A DNA stretch of 64,000 nucleotides. It comes from Hydrogenophaga sp. BPS33 (GTDB lineage: Bacteria; Pseudomonadota; Gammaproteobacteria; Burkholderiales; Burkholderiaceae_C). Every line of letters begins with the position of its first letter. The first letter of the stretch is position 1. The stretch spans positions 248,001-312,000 of the forward strand of contig NZ_CP044549.1 in assembly GCF_009859475.1 (NCBI RefSeq), written 5' to 3'. The notes beneath the pieces were generated by a model. That model had not been told where the DNA came from and did no database searches. It saw only the letters and a list, made by a program, of their open reading frames with translations. Positions 17,461 through 25,282 of the stretch are shown here, piece after piece. Position numbers and translations under genes: made by a program.

Positions 17461-18528
17461 TTATTTGCTCCAGTCGCGTGGCACCTTCGCGCCAGCGCGG
17501 ATCAGGCCGGCCATGTAGGCATTGAGCACGTCCTGCGCGGGCAGGCCTTTGCTCTGTGCATCGGCGGCCCAGGTCTTGGCCACCGGTGAGAGCGCGTCGG
17601 CCCAGCGCTTGCGCTCGGCATCGCTCAGCTCGCTGATCTTGGCGCCGGCCGCGCTCATTTCCTTCATGCGCGCTTCCATCAGCGCGGTCTGCGCCGTGGC
17701 GTACTGCGCGGTCCATGCATCGCCGGCCTCGCGGATCGCCTTTTGCACCTCCGGTGGCATGCGGTCGAAGCGGCGCTTGTTGATGGCAATGCCGCCAGCG
17801 AACTGGGAGCCGAAGTTGACCTTGGTGATGTAGGGCGCCACCTCGTGCAGTTTGGCCGCTGCGGCGCCCGTGGTGAACACCGCCGCACCGTCGGACACGC
17901 CGGACTTGATGTCTTCGTAGTATGAGTTGAGCGTACCGGCCACGCCCACCGCTCCGGTACCGCGGATCCAGTTGGCCGCCGGGCCCGGCGCACTGATCTT
18001 CTTGCCGTTGAGATCCTCGTATTTGGTGATCGGGAACTTGGACCAGATGTGGTACGAGTCCAGCGCCATGCCACCCAGGTAGACCAGACCGTTCTTGGTC
18101 CAGGCGTCGGCCATGGACGGAATGCTCTTTTGCATGTCCGCGATGGTCTTGCTCACCAGGTCGATGCGGTCGGTGCCGAAGGGCGTGTAGTACGACACGT
18201 TCTGCATCGGAAACTTGGCGGCCTCGAACAGCGTGCTGACCACGCCCACATCGGCCACGCCATCGGCCACGCCCTTGGACTCGCCGCCCAACTTCACCAA
18301 GGTGCCGCCGTAGGCCTTGGTCCACTCGATCTTGTACTTGCCCCCGGCGGCGGCGAGCTTCTTGTCCACCTCGGGAATGAACACCTCGTCCAGCGTCTTG
18401 ACCCACAGGAACACCGGTGGATGGCCAGCGGCGGCGGTGAGCTTGATGACCTGCTGCGCCTGCGCGGCGCCAGCCGACAGGGCCAGTGCGGCAAGGAGCA
18501 AACAGGGTTTGAGGGCGTGGTTCTTCAT
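17461..18528 (-). CDS. TRAP transporter periplasmic substrate-binding protein (DctP)
   Basis: 355 residues with a signal peptide (MKNHALKPCLLLAALALSAGAAQAQ). The mature part has the DctP fold, with GGESKGVADGVADVGVV near the hinge and a C-terminal helix that ends MAGLIRAGAKVPRDWSK. The family captures a carboxylate through a conserved Arg and hands it to the DctQM permease. SEFAGG-like motifs for sialic acid are absent, so the ligand is probably an organic or aromatic acid. The start overlaps the stop of the TetR gene by 4 bp. Confidence 0.92.
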   Translation of the reverse strand: MKNHALKPCLLLAALALSAGAAQAQQVIKLTAAAGHPPVFLWVKTLDEVFIPEVDKKLAAAGGKYKIEWTKAYGGTLVKLGGESKGVADGVADVGVVSTLFEAAKFPMQNVSYYTPFGTDRIDLVSKTIADMQKSIPSMADAWTKNGLVYLGGMALDSYHIWSKFPITKYEDLNGKKISAPGPAANWIRGTGAVGVAGTLNSYYEDIKSGVSDGAAVFTTGAAAAKLHEVAPYITKVNFGSQFAGGIAINKRRFDRMPPEVQKAIREAGDAWTAQYATAQTALMEARMKEMSAAGAKISELSDAERKRWADALSPVAKTWAADAQSKGLPAQDVLNAYMAGLIRAGAKVPRDWSK

Positions 18529-19274
18529 GTGCGTCTCCGGGTTGTCGTGGAACGGGTTGTCGTGGAACTGCTTGAACGGGAACGGGGAGGCGGTGCGCCG
18601 GTGCCCAGCGTGGCCTGCACGCCGGCGGTGATGAAGCGGATCAGGCGCGCGGTGACGCGCGGGTCGCAGGGCGTGTTCTCACCGTGCGACAGGCGCTCGA
18701 TGCGCGAGTCGCTCATGTGGTGGATCAGTGCGCCCAAGGCGAACTGGTACGCCCATGCGGCGTCGGCGCGGCTGCTGTTGGGGCAGGCGTCGTGCAGCGC
18801 GTCGATGAAGGCGTGCGCCATCGGATCGAAGTAGTCGGCCAGCACGCGGTCGGCGTCGGGCGTGCGGTAAGCGAGTTCGCGCGCGACCAGCAACGCGTAG
18901 TACTCGCCCTCGGCGCTGGCCCGCATGCGCATCACCGGTTCGACAAAGGCGCTCACCATGCGCTCCAGGGTCTGCGCGTCGCGCGGGCCGTTGCGGGCTG
19001 CGGCGAGCAAGGCCAGGCGCTCGTTCACCGTGTCGCGCCAGTGTTCGAAGATCGCGTGGAAGAGTTCGTGTTTCTGGCCGTAGTAGTAGCCCACCAGCGC
19101 CAGTGGCACCGAGGCCTCCTCGGCGATCTGGCGGATGCTCACTGCGTGGTAACCGGACTGCGCGAACAGGCGTTCGGCCGCGAGCAGGATGGCCTGCTTG
19201 CGATCGGGGCGTGGCGCCAGCTTGCCACCTTTGGCGCTTCGTGCGGTCTTGGTGGGCGGGTGGGCGCTGGACAT
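18525..19274 (-). CDS. TetR-family transcriptional regulator, first gene of the TRAP/FAH operon
   Basis: 249 residues. The N-terminal helix-turn-helix spans RKQAILLAAERLFAQSGYHAV to VPLALVGYYYGQKHELFHAI, with the classic TetR YYY/F-K-E pattern. The C-terminal ligand domain is of the AcrR-like TetR type, ending in an unusual low-complexity Ser/Thr/Arg tail. As first gene of the operon it should control its own transcription and that of the transporter and enzymes, probably relieved by the imported substrate or an acyl-CoA. A palindromic site lies 10 bp before its start. Confidence 0.9.
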   Translation of the reverse strand: MSSAHPPTKTARSAKGGKLAPRPDRKQAILLAAERLFAQSGYHAVSIRQIAEEASVPLALVGYYYGQKHELFHAIFEHWRDTVNERLALLAAARNGPRDAQTLERMVSAFVEPVMRMRASAEGEYYALLVARELAYRTPDADRVLADYFDPMAHAFIDALHDACPNSSRADAAWAYQFALGALIHHMSDSRIERLSHGENTPCDPRVTARLIRFITAGVQATLGTGAPPPRSRSSSSTTTRSTTTRRRT

Positions 19275-19283
19275 GGAGCGGAA

Positions 19284-19320
19284 TGTACGGTTGTACAAAA
19301 ATATTGGACACCCGTACAAA
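19284..19320. promoter_or_regulatory. Probable TetR operator between the TRAP/FAH operon and aacS
   Basis: TGTACGGTTGTACA (19284-19297) is a perfect 5-4-5 dyad. The half-site GTACAAA occurs at 19293-19299 and again at 19314-19320, three helical-phase steps of 7 bp apart. It lies in the 101-bp gap between the divergent TetR and acetoacetyl-CoA synthetase genes, so one repressor could control both directions. The site is seen; its use by this TetR protein is inferred. Confidence 0.55.
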
Positions 19321-19375
19321 CCCTGAGCTGACAAGACTTGCAATCGGCTCGCTGCGCGATACGCTGCACGCCACC

Positions 19376-21490
19376 ATGGCGACATCCCACCCCACCCCGT
19401 CCTACCTGCCCCAGATCCGTCTGTACCAGCAATGGCTCGCCGAACACCGCGGCCTGCAGTTCGACCACTACGACGCGCTTTGGCGCTGGTCCACCACCGA
19501 CCTCGACGGCTTCTGGCAAAGCATCTGGGACTATTTCGATCTGCAGTCGCCCACGCCGCACACGGCCGTGCTCGCAAAGAACGTGATGCCCGGTGCCCAA
19601 TGGTTCACCGGTGCGCGCGTGAACTATGCGCAGCAGGTGTTGCGCCATGTGGGGCAGGCGCACGAAGCGGGATTCGCGGCGGTGATCGGTCGCGACGAGA
19701 AGGGTCGACGCACCGAGCTCGGCTGGCCCGAGTTGCGCCGCCAGGTGGCCTCGCTCGCGCAGCACCTGCAGGCGCAAGGCGTGCAGCCGGGCGACCGCGT
19801 GGCGGCCTACCTGCCCAACATCCCCGAAGCCATGGTCGCCTTTCTCGCGACGGTCTCGATCGGGGGTGTGTGGAGCATCTGCGCGCCGGACATGGGCACG
19901 AACGCCGTGCTCGACCGCTTTCGCCAGATCGAACCCGTGGTGCTGATCGCCTGCGATGGCGTGCGCCACGCCGGGCGCGACCACGACCGGCTGGGTGTGG
20001 TGGCCGAACTTCGCGCCGCGCTGCCCAGCGTGCGCCACGTGCTGCTGCACACCCACCTGGCCGAGAGCGAAGAGGCGCAGGCCGCTGCGCTGCAAGCCGC
20101 CGCGCCCTGCACCCGGTTGGTTGCGGCCACCGCGCGCGACGACGCGGCCACCGCCGCCTTCGAACCGCTGTGGTTGCCGTTCGACCACCCGCTGTGGATC
20201 GTCTATTCCAGCGGCACCACCGGCCTGCCCAAGCCCATCGTGCACGGGCATGGCGGTACCGTGCTGGTGGGCATCGCGCTCATGTGCCTGCACAACGACG
20301 TGGGCTGCAGCTACCAGGCCAACAGCTGGGGCGAGCGCTTCCACTGGTACAGCTCCACCGGCTGGGTGATGTGGAACGCGCAGACCAGCGGCCTGCTCAA
20401 CGGCACCACCTGCGTGATCTACGACGGCAACCCAGGCGGCAGCAAGGACAAGCCCGACTGGACCACGCTCTGGCGCTTTGCCGCCGAGGAAGGCGTGAGC
20501 TTCTTCGGCGCGGGCGCAGCCTTCTTCGCCAACTGCCTAAAGTCCGGCGTGGATCTCGCGGCATGTGGCGACCTGTCCCCGGTGCGTGCATTGGGCACCA
20601 CCGGGTCACCGCTATCGGAGGACGCGCAGCGGTGGGGCACGGAGCAGTTCCGACGCATCGCGCGGAACGCGGCGCAGCAAGACATCTGGTGGTGCAATAT
20701 CAGCGGCGGTACCGACTTCGCCGGCGCCTTCATCGGCGGCAACCGCGAGCTGCCGCAGACGCCCGGGCGCATGCAATGCCGCCTGCTCGGCTGCGCGGTC
20801 GAGGCCTGGAACGAGCAGGGCCAACCGGTGATCGACGAGGTGGGCGAACTCGTGTGCGCGCAGCCGATCCCCTCGATGCCGTTGTACTTCGTGGGCGACA
20901 CCGACCATCAACGCCTGATCGGCAGCTACTTCGATGCCTACCCGCCCGGCCAGGGCCGCAAACCGGGCGGCGGTGACCTGGGCGAAGAGGCCGGTGCCGT
21001 CTGGCGCCACGGCGACTGGCTGCGCATCCACGCCGACGGTTCGTGCGTGATCTACGGCCGCTCCGACGCCACCATCAACCGCCACGGCCTGCGCATGGGC
21101 ACGAGCGAGCTCTACAGCGCGGTCGAGGCCCTGCCCGAGGTGCTGGACTCGATGGTGGTCGACCTCGAATACCTCGGGCGCGAGAGCTACATGCCGCTCT
21201 TCGTGGTGCTGCGCGATGGGGTTGCGCTCGATGACGCGATGCAGCAGCGCATCCACGACCGCATCAAGACCGCGCTGTCCCCGCGCTTCGTGCCCAATGC
21301 CATCTTCCAGGTGCCGGAGATCCCGCGCACGCTCTCGGGCAAGAAGCAGGAACTGCCGATCAAGAAGCTGCTGCTGGGCCAGCCGCTGGAGAAGGTGATC
21401 AACCGCGAGGCGATGGCCAATCCGGGTTCCCTGGACTGGTACCTGCGGTTCGCGGCTGAGCGCGCTGCGACGGTCAAGCCCGTCGGCTGA
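19376..21490 (+). CDS. Acetoacetyl-CoA synthetase
   Basis: 704 residues. An ANL-superfamily adenylate-forming enzyme with the P-loop-like IVYSSGTTGLPKPIVHGHGG, the acyl-CoA-synthetase N-terminal domain (FWQSIWDYFDLQS) and the A10-like KKQELPIKKLLLG. The length and the motifs MPLFVVL and GRSDATINRHGLRMGTSE match acetoacetyl-CoA synthetases rather than acetyl-CoA synthetases. The reaction is acetoacetate + ATP + CoA to acetoacetyl-CoA. It is transcribed divergently from the FAH operon, whose last enzyme produces acetoacetate. Its 3' end overlaps the next, convergent gene by 17 bp. Confidence 0.93.
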   Translation: MATSHPTPSYLPQIRLYQQWLAEHRGLQFDHYDALWRWSTTDLDGFWQSIWDYFDLQSPTPHTAVLAKNVMPGAQWFTGARVNYAQQVLRHVGQAHEAGFAAVIGRDEKGRRTELGWPELRRQVASLAQHLQAQGVQPGDRVAAYLPNIPEAMVAFLATVSIGGVWSICAPDMGTNAVLDRFRQIEPVVLIACDGVRHAGRDHDRLGVVAELRAALPSVRHVLLHTHLAESEEAQAAALQAAAPCTRLVAATARDDAATAAFEPLWLPFDHPLWIVYSSGTTGLPKPIVHGHGGTVLVGIALMCLHNDVGCSYQANSWGERFHWYSSTGWVMWNAQTSGLLNGTTCVIYDGNPGGSKDKPDWTTLWRFAAEEGVSFFGAGAAFFANCLKSGVDLAACGDLSPVRALGTTGSPLSEDAQRWGTEQFRRIARNAAQQDIWWCNISGGTDFAGAFIGGNRELPQTPGRMQCRLLGCAVEAWNEQGQPVIDEVGELVCAQPIPSMPLYFVGDTDHQRLIGSYFDAYPPGQGRKPGGGDLGEEAGAVWRHGDWLRIHADGSCVIYGRSDATINRHGLRMGTSELYSAVEALPEVLDSMVVDLEYLGRESYMPLFVVLRDGVALDDAMQQRIHDRIKTALSPRFVPNAIFQVPEIPRTLSGKKQELPIKKLLLGQPLEKVINREAMANPGSLDWYLRFAAERAATVKPVG

Positions 21491-22379
21491 CCAACACCAT
21501 ACCCACCGCCACGCCCACCAGCGCCACCACCAGTTGGGGCGTGAGCGGTTCGCTCAACAGCACCACGCCGAACACCAGCGCGAACACGGGGGTGAGGAAC
21601 GTGAAACTCGACATCTGCGTGGCGGGGTAGTGGCGCAGCATCCACATCCAGGTGAGGTAACTGGCGAACGCGCCGATCACCGTTTGCAGCGCGACGGAAC
21701 CCCAGGCCATGGCGGAGTAGTCGAAACGCCAGCTCTCGCCCATCGCCAGCGAGAGCACCGGCGCGACCACCGCGGTGACGGCGAGTTGGTAGAACAAGGT
21801 CTTCTCGGCACTGGCCGTGCTGAGCGTGGTCGCGCGGATGGTCAGCGTGGTCAGGCCCCAGAACACGCCCGCGGCCAACCCCAGCAGGTCGCCCCGCCAT
21901 TGCCCCGTCACCGGGGAGCTGTGCAGAAAGCCTTCGCTGAAGGCAATGGCCACGGCCAGGAACGCCACCACCAGACCGATCCACTGGATGCGCCGCAGCC
22001 GCTCGCTCGGCACGACGCGGGGCAACAGGATGGCCACCACGAAAGGGCTGGTGTACAGGAACACCGTCAGGCGCGAGGCGCTGGTGTGCATCAGGCCCAG
22101 GTAGATGCCGCAGAACTCGCCCGCGAACAACAAGCCCGCCAAGACGCCGGCGCGCAGCGTGCCGTCACGCTCGAACAGCGGTATGCCACGGGCGGCGCAC
22201 CAGGCCCAGAGCAGCAGCGTCGCGCCCACCATGCGGATCGAGGCCTGCCACATCGGCGGCACCTCGGCCACCGTGCTCTTGATAAGGATCTGCTGAAACC
22301 CCCAGAAGGCGCAGCACGCCACGAGCAAGGTGATGGCCAGGGCGTCGAGGTGTGTTTTGCGCTGGGGTGTGGGCGTCAT
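21474..22379 (-). CDS. EamA/DMT-superfamily transporter
   Basis: 301 residues with ten hydrophobic helices in two EamA repeats. CCAFWGFQQILIKSTVAEVPP begins the first repeat, and FWGLTTLTIRATTLSTASAEK begins the second. DMT proteins of this kind export amino acids or metabolites, but the substrate is not apparent. The family often carries housekeeping exporters of uncertain role. It converges with aacS (17-bp overlap) and is followed upstream by the MarR gene on the same strand. Confidence 0.88.
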   Translation of the reverse strand: MTPTPQRKTHLDALAITLLVACCAFWGFQQILIKSTVAEVPPMWQASIRMVGATLLLWAWCAARGIPLFERDGTLRAGVLAGLLFAGEFCGIYLGLMHTSASRLTVFLYTSPFVVAILLPRVVPSERLRRIQWIGLVVAFLAVAIAFSEGFLHSSPVTGQWRGDLLGLAAGVFWGLTTLTIRATTLSTASAEKTLFYQLAVTAVVAPVLSLAMGESWRFDYSAMAWGSVALQTVIGAFASYLTWMWMLRHYPATQMSSFTFLTPVFALVFGVVLLSEPLTPQLVVALVGVAVGMVLVSRRA

Positions 22380-22408
22380 GGGCGGGGTGGTCTGCAGGTG
22401 TGGCGGGC

Positions 22409-22840
22409 TCAGGCGGTTCTTGCGAGCCGGCGCAACTGGTCCTTGAGGCGGCGCACTTCGGCCTCGCTCAGCGCGCCGAGTGCGGCGCTCTCGTGTTCGC
22501 GTGCCTGCGCGATCAGGGGTGCCACTTTCTTCTGTCCGGCGGCGGTGATGCCAACCAGCGTGCGGCGCTGATCGGCCGGGTCGCCACGCAGCGTCACCCA
22601 GCGCTGCGCGGCCAGACGCTGCACCAGCTTGGTCACCGTGGGTTGCTGGCTCAGCACCTCCGACGCGAGCTGGCCCACCGACATGGGGGGCTGTGCGCTG
22701 AGCGTGGCCAGCACGCGCCACTCGATACCGCTCAGGCCCGCTTCGCGCACAACCGCGTCGAACTCCTTGAACAAGGCGTGGTTCGCCAGTCCCAGGAGAT
22801 AGCCCAGGTAGTCGTCGACAAAGCTGTCAGCGCGGCTCAC
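22409..22840 (-). CDS. MarR-family transcriptional regulator
   Basis: 143 residues. A winged helix spans LSGIEWRVLATLSAQPPMSVGQLASEVLSQQPTVTKLVQRL, with the wing at RGDPADQRRTLVGITAAG, both standard for MarR. Its start overlaps the flavin-reductase stop by 4 bp. A MarR regulator (NicR, PicR) controls known pyridine-carboxylate pathways, and this gene sits beside NicX- and NicD-like enzymes, so a similar role is likely. The palindrome at 23371-23388 is the expected operator. Confidence 0.92.
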   Translation of the reverse strand: MSRADSFVDDYLGYLLGLANHALFKEFDAVVREAGLSGIEWRVLATLSAQPPMSVGQLASEVLSQQPTVTKLVQRLAAQRWVTLRGDPADQRRTLVGITAAGQKKVAPLIAQAREHESAALGALSEAEVRRLKDQLRRLARTA

Positions 22841-23358
22841 AACGGGTGCTCGGCGTAGAAGCGCCCGCCGTGGAACAGCAGGGGCGAGGCTTCGGGGCGG
22901 TGGCCGCAGTGCTCGACTTCACCCACGAAGATCACGTGGTCGCCTTCGGCGTACTGGCTGCGGTTGAAGCATTCGAAGCTCGCGGCCACGCCGTCGAGCA
23001 CCGGCGCGCCGCTCACGCCGGTGGTGAACGCCACGCCGGTCCAGCGGTCGGTGCCGCGCGCGGCGAAGCGTTCGGCCAGCGCCTGCTGATCGGCGGCCAG
23101 AACATTGATCGCGTAGTGGCGGCCGTTGGAGAACGCGGCCATCGAACCCGCCGTGCGCGCCAGGCTCCAGAGCACGAGCGGTGGCGACAAGGACACCGAG
23201 TTGAACGAATTGGCGGTAAGACCGACGAGCTCGCCGCTGTCGGTGCGGGCCGTCACGATCGTGACGCCCGTGGCAAACATGCCCAGAGAGGCGCGAAACT
23301 CCAGCGCCGAAAAATCGGGAGGCCGGGCCTGATGGCCGGCGGAAAGGGCAGGGGACAT
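22837..23358 (-). CDS. Flavin reductase (HpaC/RutF type)
   Basis: 173 residues. FRASLGMFATGVTIVTARTDSGELVGLTANSFNSVSLSPPLVLWSL is the FMN/FAD-binding core of flavin reductases that feed two-component monooxygenases, and GDHVIFVGEVEHCGHRPEASPLLFHGGRFY ends the domain as in HpaC and NTA-MoB. It supplies reduced flavin to a partner oxygenase. The acyl-CoA-dehydrogenase-fold protein encoded across the divergent promoter is the obvious candidate. It is co-transcribed with the MarR gene. Confidence 0.93.
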   Translation of the reverse strand: MSPALSAGHQARPPDFSALEFRASLGMFATGVTIVTARTDSGELVGLTANSFNSVSLSPPLVLWSLARTAGSMAAFSNGRHYAINVLAADQQALAERFAARGTDRWTGVAFTTGVSGAPVLDGVAASFECFNRSQYAEGDHVIFVGEVEHCGHRPEASPLLFHGGRFYAEHPL

Positions 23359-23370
23359 GCTTGGAATTTA

Positions 23371-23388
23371 CATGAATATTCATGAATA
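23371..23388. promoter_or_regulatory. Perfect palindrome, probable MarR operator in a divergent promoter
   Basis: CATGAATATTCATG (23371-23384) is a perfect 14-bp palindrome, and the overlapping TATTCATGAATA (23377-23388) is a perfect 12-bp one. They lie in the 54-bp gap between the flavin-reductase and NicX-like start codons, where a repressor would block both promoters. MarR proteins bind AT-rich palindromes of this size. Binding is inferred, but symmetry and position are seen directly. Confidence 0.75.
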
Positions 23389-23412
23389 ATGGCGCGACAA
23401 GGAGATAAGCCC

Positions 23413-24468
23413 ATGTTGCAGGAGCGGACTGAACCCGCCTGGATCGACGCCTTCGAAACGGTGTTGCGCCGTTGTGCATTGCAGCCCGGCGACACGGTGG
23501 CCATTCTCGGTGAAACCCAGAGCCGGCCGGTTTTGCTGGAGTTGGCACGCCTGGCGGCGGCCCGCATGCACGCACGCGCGTTCATGCTCATGCTGCCTTC
23601 GGTGTTCGGCCCGGCGGGCGAGCCCGTGTCGCGCTCCACCGGCGCCAGTCCTGCCATCCAGCAGCTGGGCCCCGTTATCGCGGCATTGTCGGCGTGCACG
23701 CTGGTGCTGGACTGCACGGTCGAAGGCCTGATGCACGCGCCCGAGCTGCCGGTCATCCTCAAGGGCGATGGCCGCACGCAGCCGCGCGTCGTCTACGTGA
23801 GCAACGAACACCCCGAAGCGCTGGCGCGGCTGCTGCCCGACGACGCCACCGAAGCGCGCGTGAAAGACCATGTGAAGCGGCTGCGCGCCGCACAGACCAT
23901 GCGCGTTACCTCGGCCTCGGGCACCGACCTGCGCATCTCCTTGCAGGGGGCGGTGTCGGGCGGCAACTGGGGCAGCACCACGCGTCCCGGTACGCTCACG
24001 CATTGGCCCGGCGGCCTGGTGCTGGCGTTTCCCGCCGCAGGCAGCGTGAACGGCACCCTCGTGCTGGCCGAAGGCGACGTCAACCTCACCTTCAAGCGCT
24101 ACATTGAAAACCCGATTGCGCTCGCGATCGACAACGACCACATCACGCATATCGAGGGCCGCGGTGTGGACGCGCAGCTGCTGCGCAGCCACTACGCGGC
24201 GTGGAATGAAAAGGAGGCCTACGCCGTGAGCCACATGGGATATGGACTGAACGAAAACGCCCGCTGGGACAGCATGGCGCTCTACGACAAACGCGATTTC
24301 AACGGCACCGAACTGCGCGCCTTCGCCGGCAACTTTCTCTACAGCACCGGTGCCAACGAAGTCGCCGGTCGCCACACACGCGGGCACTTCGACTTTCCGC
24401 TGCGCGCCTGCACCGTGCAGCTCGACGGCCACACGGTGGTCGACGCCGGAAAGGTGGTGGCCGCATGA
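23413..24468 (+). CDS. 2,5-dihydroxypyridine 5,6-dioxygenase-like (NicX family) ring-cleavage enzyme
   Basis: 351 residues, matching the length of NicX (350). From my memory of Pseudomonas putida NicX, the C-terminal half aligns throughout: GTLVLAEGDV, SHMGYGLN, RAFAGNFLYSTGANEVAG and GHFDFPLR. His274, His325 and Asp327 occupy the positions of the NicX iron ligands. NicX opens the ring of 2,5-dihydroxypyridine with O2, giving N-formylmaleamate. The N-terminal half looks more divergent, so the substrate may be a different hydroxylated pyridine or related heterocycle. ATG 23413 has an AAGGAGA ribosome-binding site and fits the family start. The stop overlaps the next gene by 4 bp. Confidence 0.8.
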   Translation: MLQERTEPAWIDAFETVLRRCALQPGDTVAILGETQSRPVLLELARLAAARMHARAFMLMLPSVFGPAGEPVSRSTGASPAIQQLGPVIAALSACTLVLDCTVEGLMHAPELPVILKGDGRTQPRVVYVSNEHPEALARLLPDDATEARVKDHVKRLRAAQTMRVTSASGTDLRISLQGAVSGGNWGSTTRPGTLTHWPGGLVLAFPAAGSVNGTLVLAEGDVNLTFKRYIENPIALAIDNDHITHIEGRGVDAQLLRSHYAAWNEKEAYAVSHMGYGLNENARWDSMALYDKRDFNGTELRAFAGNFLYSTGANEVAGRHTRGHFDFPLRACTVQLDGHTVVDAGKVVAA

Positions 24469-25259
24469 TCCCGAAGTTCACGACCCTGGGCAGCGGCACC
24501 ACGGTCTTGATGCTGCACGGCATTGGCGGTGGGCACGTCGCCTTCGCGCCGCAGGTAGAAACGCTGGCGGCGGCCGGTTACCGCGCGGTGGCCTGGGACA
24601 TGCCCGGCTACGGCCACAGCGCACCTATCGAACCGTATACCTTCAAGGGCCTGGCGCAGAGTTGCGTCAACCTCATCGATGCCCTGCAGTGCGATCACGT
24701 GGTGTTGCTTGGCCACAGCATGGGCGGCATGGTGGCGCAGGAAGTGGTGGCGCGGTATCCCGAGCGCGTGAGCCGCCTGGTGCTGTGCGGCACCTCGGCC
24801 GCGTTCGGCAAACGCGCCGATGGTCGCGGCGCCGATGCGTGGGCGCAGCAGTTCGTGGCACAGCGAACCGCGCCGCTGGATGAAGGCAAGAGCATGGTCG
24901 AGGTGGCGCAAAAACTGGTGCCGCAGATGGTCGGTCCTGGCTCGATGCCCGAGGGTGTGCGCCTGGCCGAGCATTGCATGGGCGGTGTGCCCGCGGCCAC
25001 CTACCGGCGCGCGCTCGATTGCCTCGTCACGTTCGACCGGCAGTCGGCGCTGAAAGACATCGCCGTGCCCACGCTGCTCATCGGCGGCGAGTTCGACCGC
25101 GTGGCTGCGCCGGCGGTGATGCAGCAGATGGCGCAAGACATCGCGCACGCGCGCTACGAAGAGCTCAAGGGCATCGGCCATCTGATGAACCTGGAAGCAC
25201 CCGAGGAGTTCGACGGCCTGCTGCTCGATTTCCTGGCGCAGACGCGTGCTATTCATTGA
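24465..25259 (+). CDS. Alpha/beta hydrolase, N-formylmaleamate deformylase-like (NicD-like)
   Basis: 264 residues with the complete hydrolase triad: Ser85 in LGHSMGGM, Asp211 in GGEFDRVAAP and His239 in GIGHLMNLEAP. MLHGIGGGHVAF forms the oxyanion region. In nicotinate and picolinate catabolism, an alpha/beta hydrolase encoded after NicX removes formate from N-formylmaleamate, and this gene has the same order and a 4-bp overlap with the NicX homologue. Specificity is inferred from context, since many hydrolases share this sequence pattern. Confidence 0.82.
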   Translation: MIPKFTTLGSGTTVLMLHGIGGGHVAFAPQVETLAAAGYRAVAWDMPGYGHSAPIEPYTFKGLAQSCVNLIDALQCDHVVLLGHSMGGMVAQEVVARYPERVSRLVLCGTSAAFGKRADGRGADAWAQQFVAQRTAPLDEGKSMVEVAQKLVPQMVGPGSMPEGVRLAEHCMGGVPAATYRRALDCLVTFDRQSALKDIAVPTLLIGGEFDRVAAPAVMQQMAQDIAHARYEELKGIGHLMNLEAPEEFDGLLLDFLAQTRAIH

Positions 25260-25282
25260 TCGTTCTTCCACAGGACAAGTGC

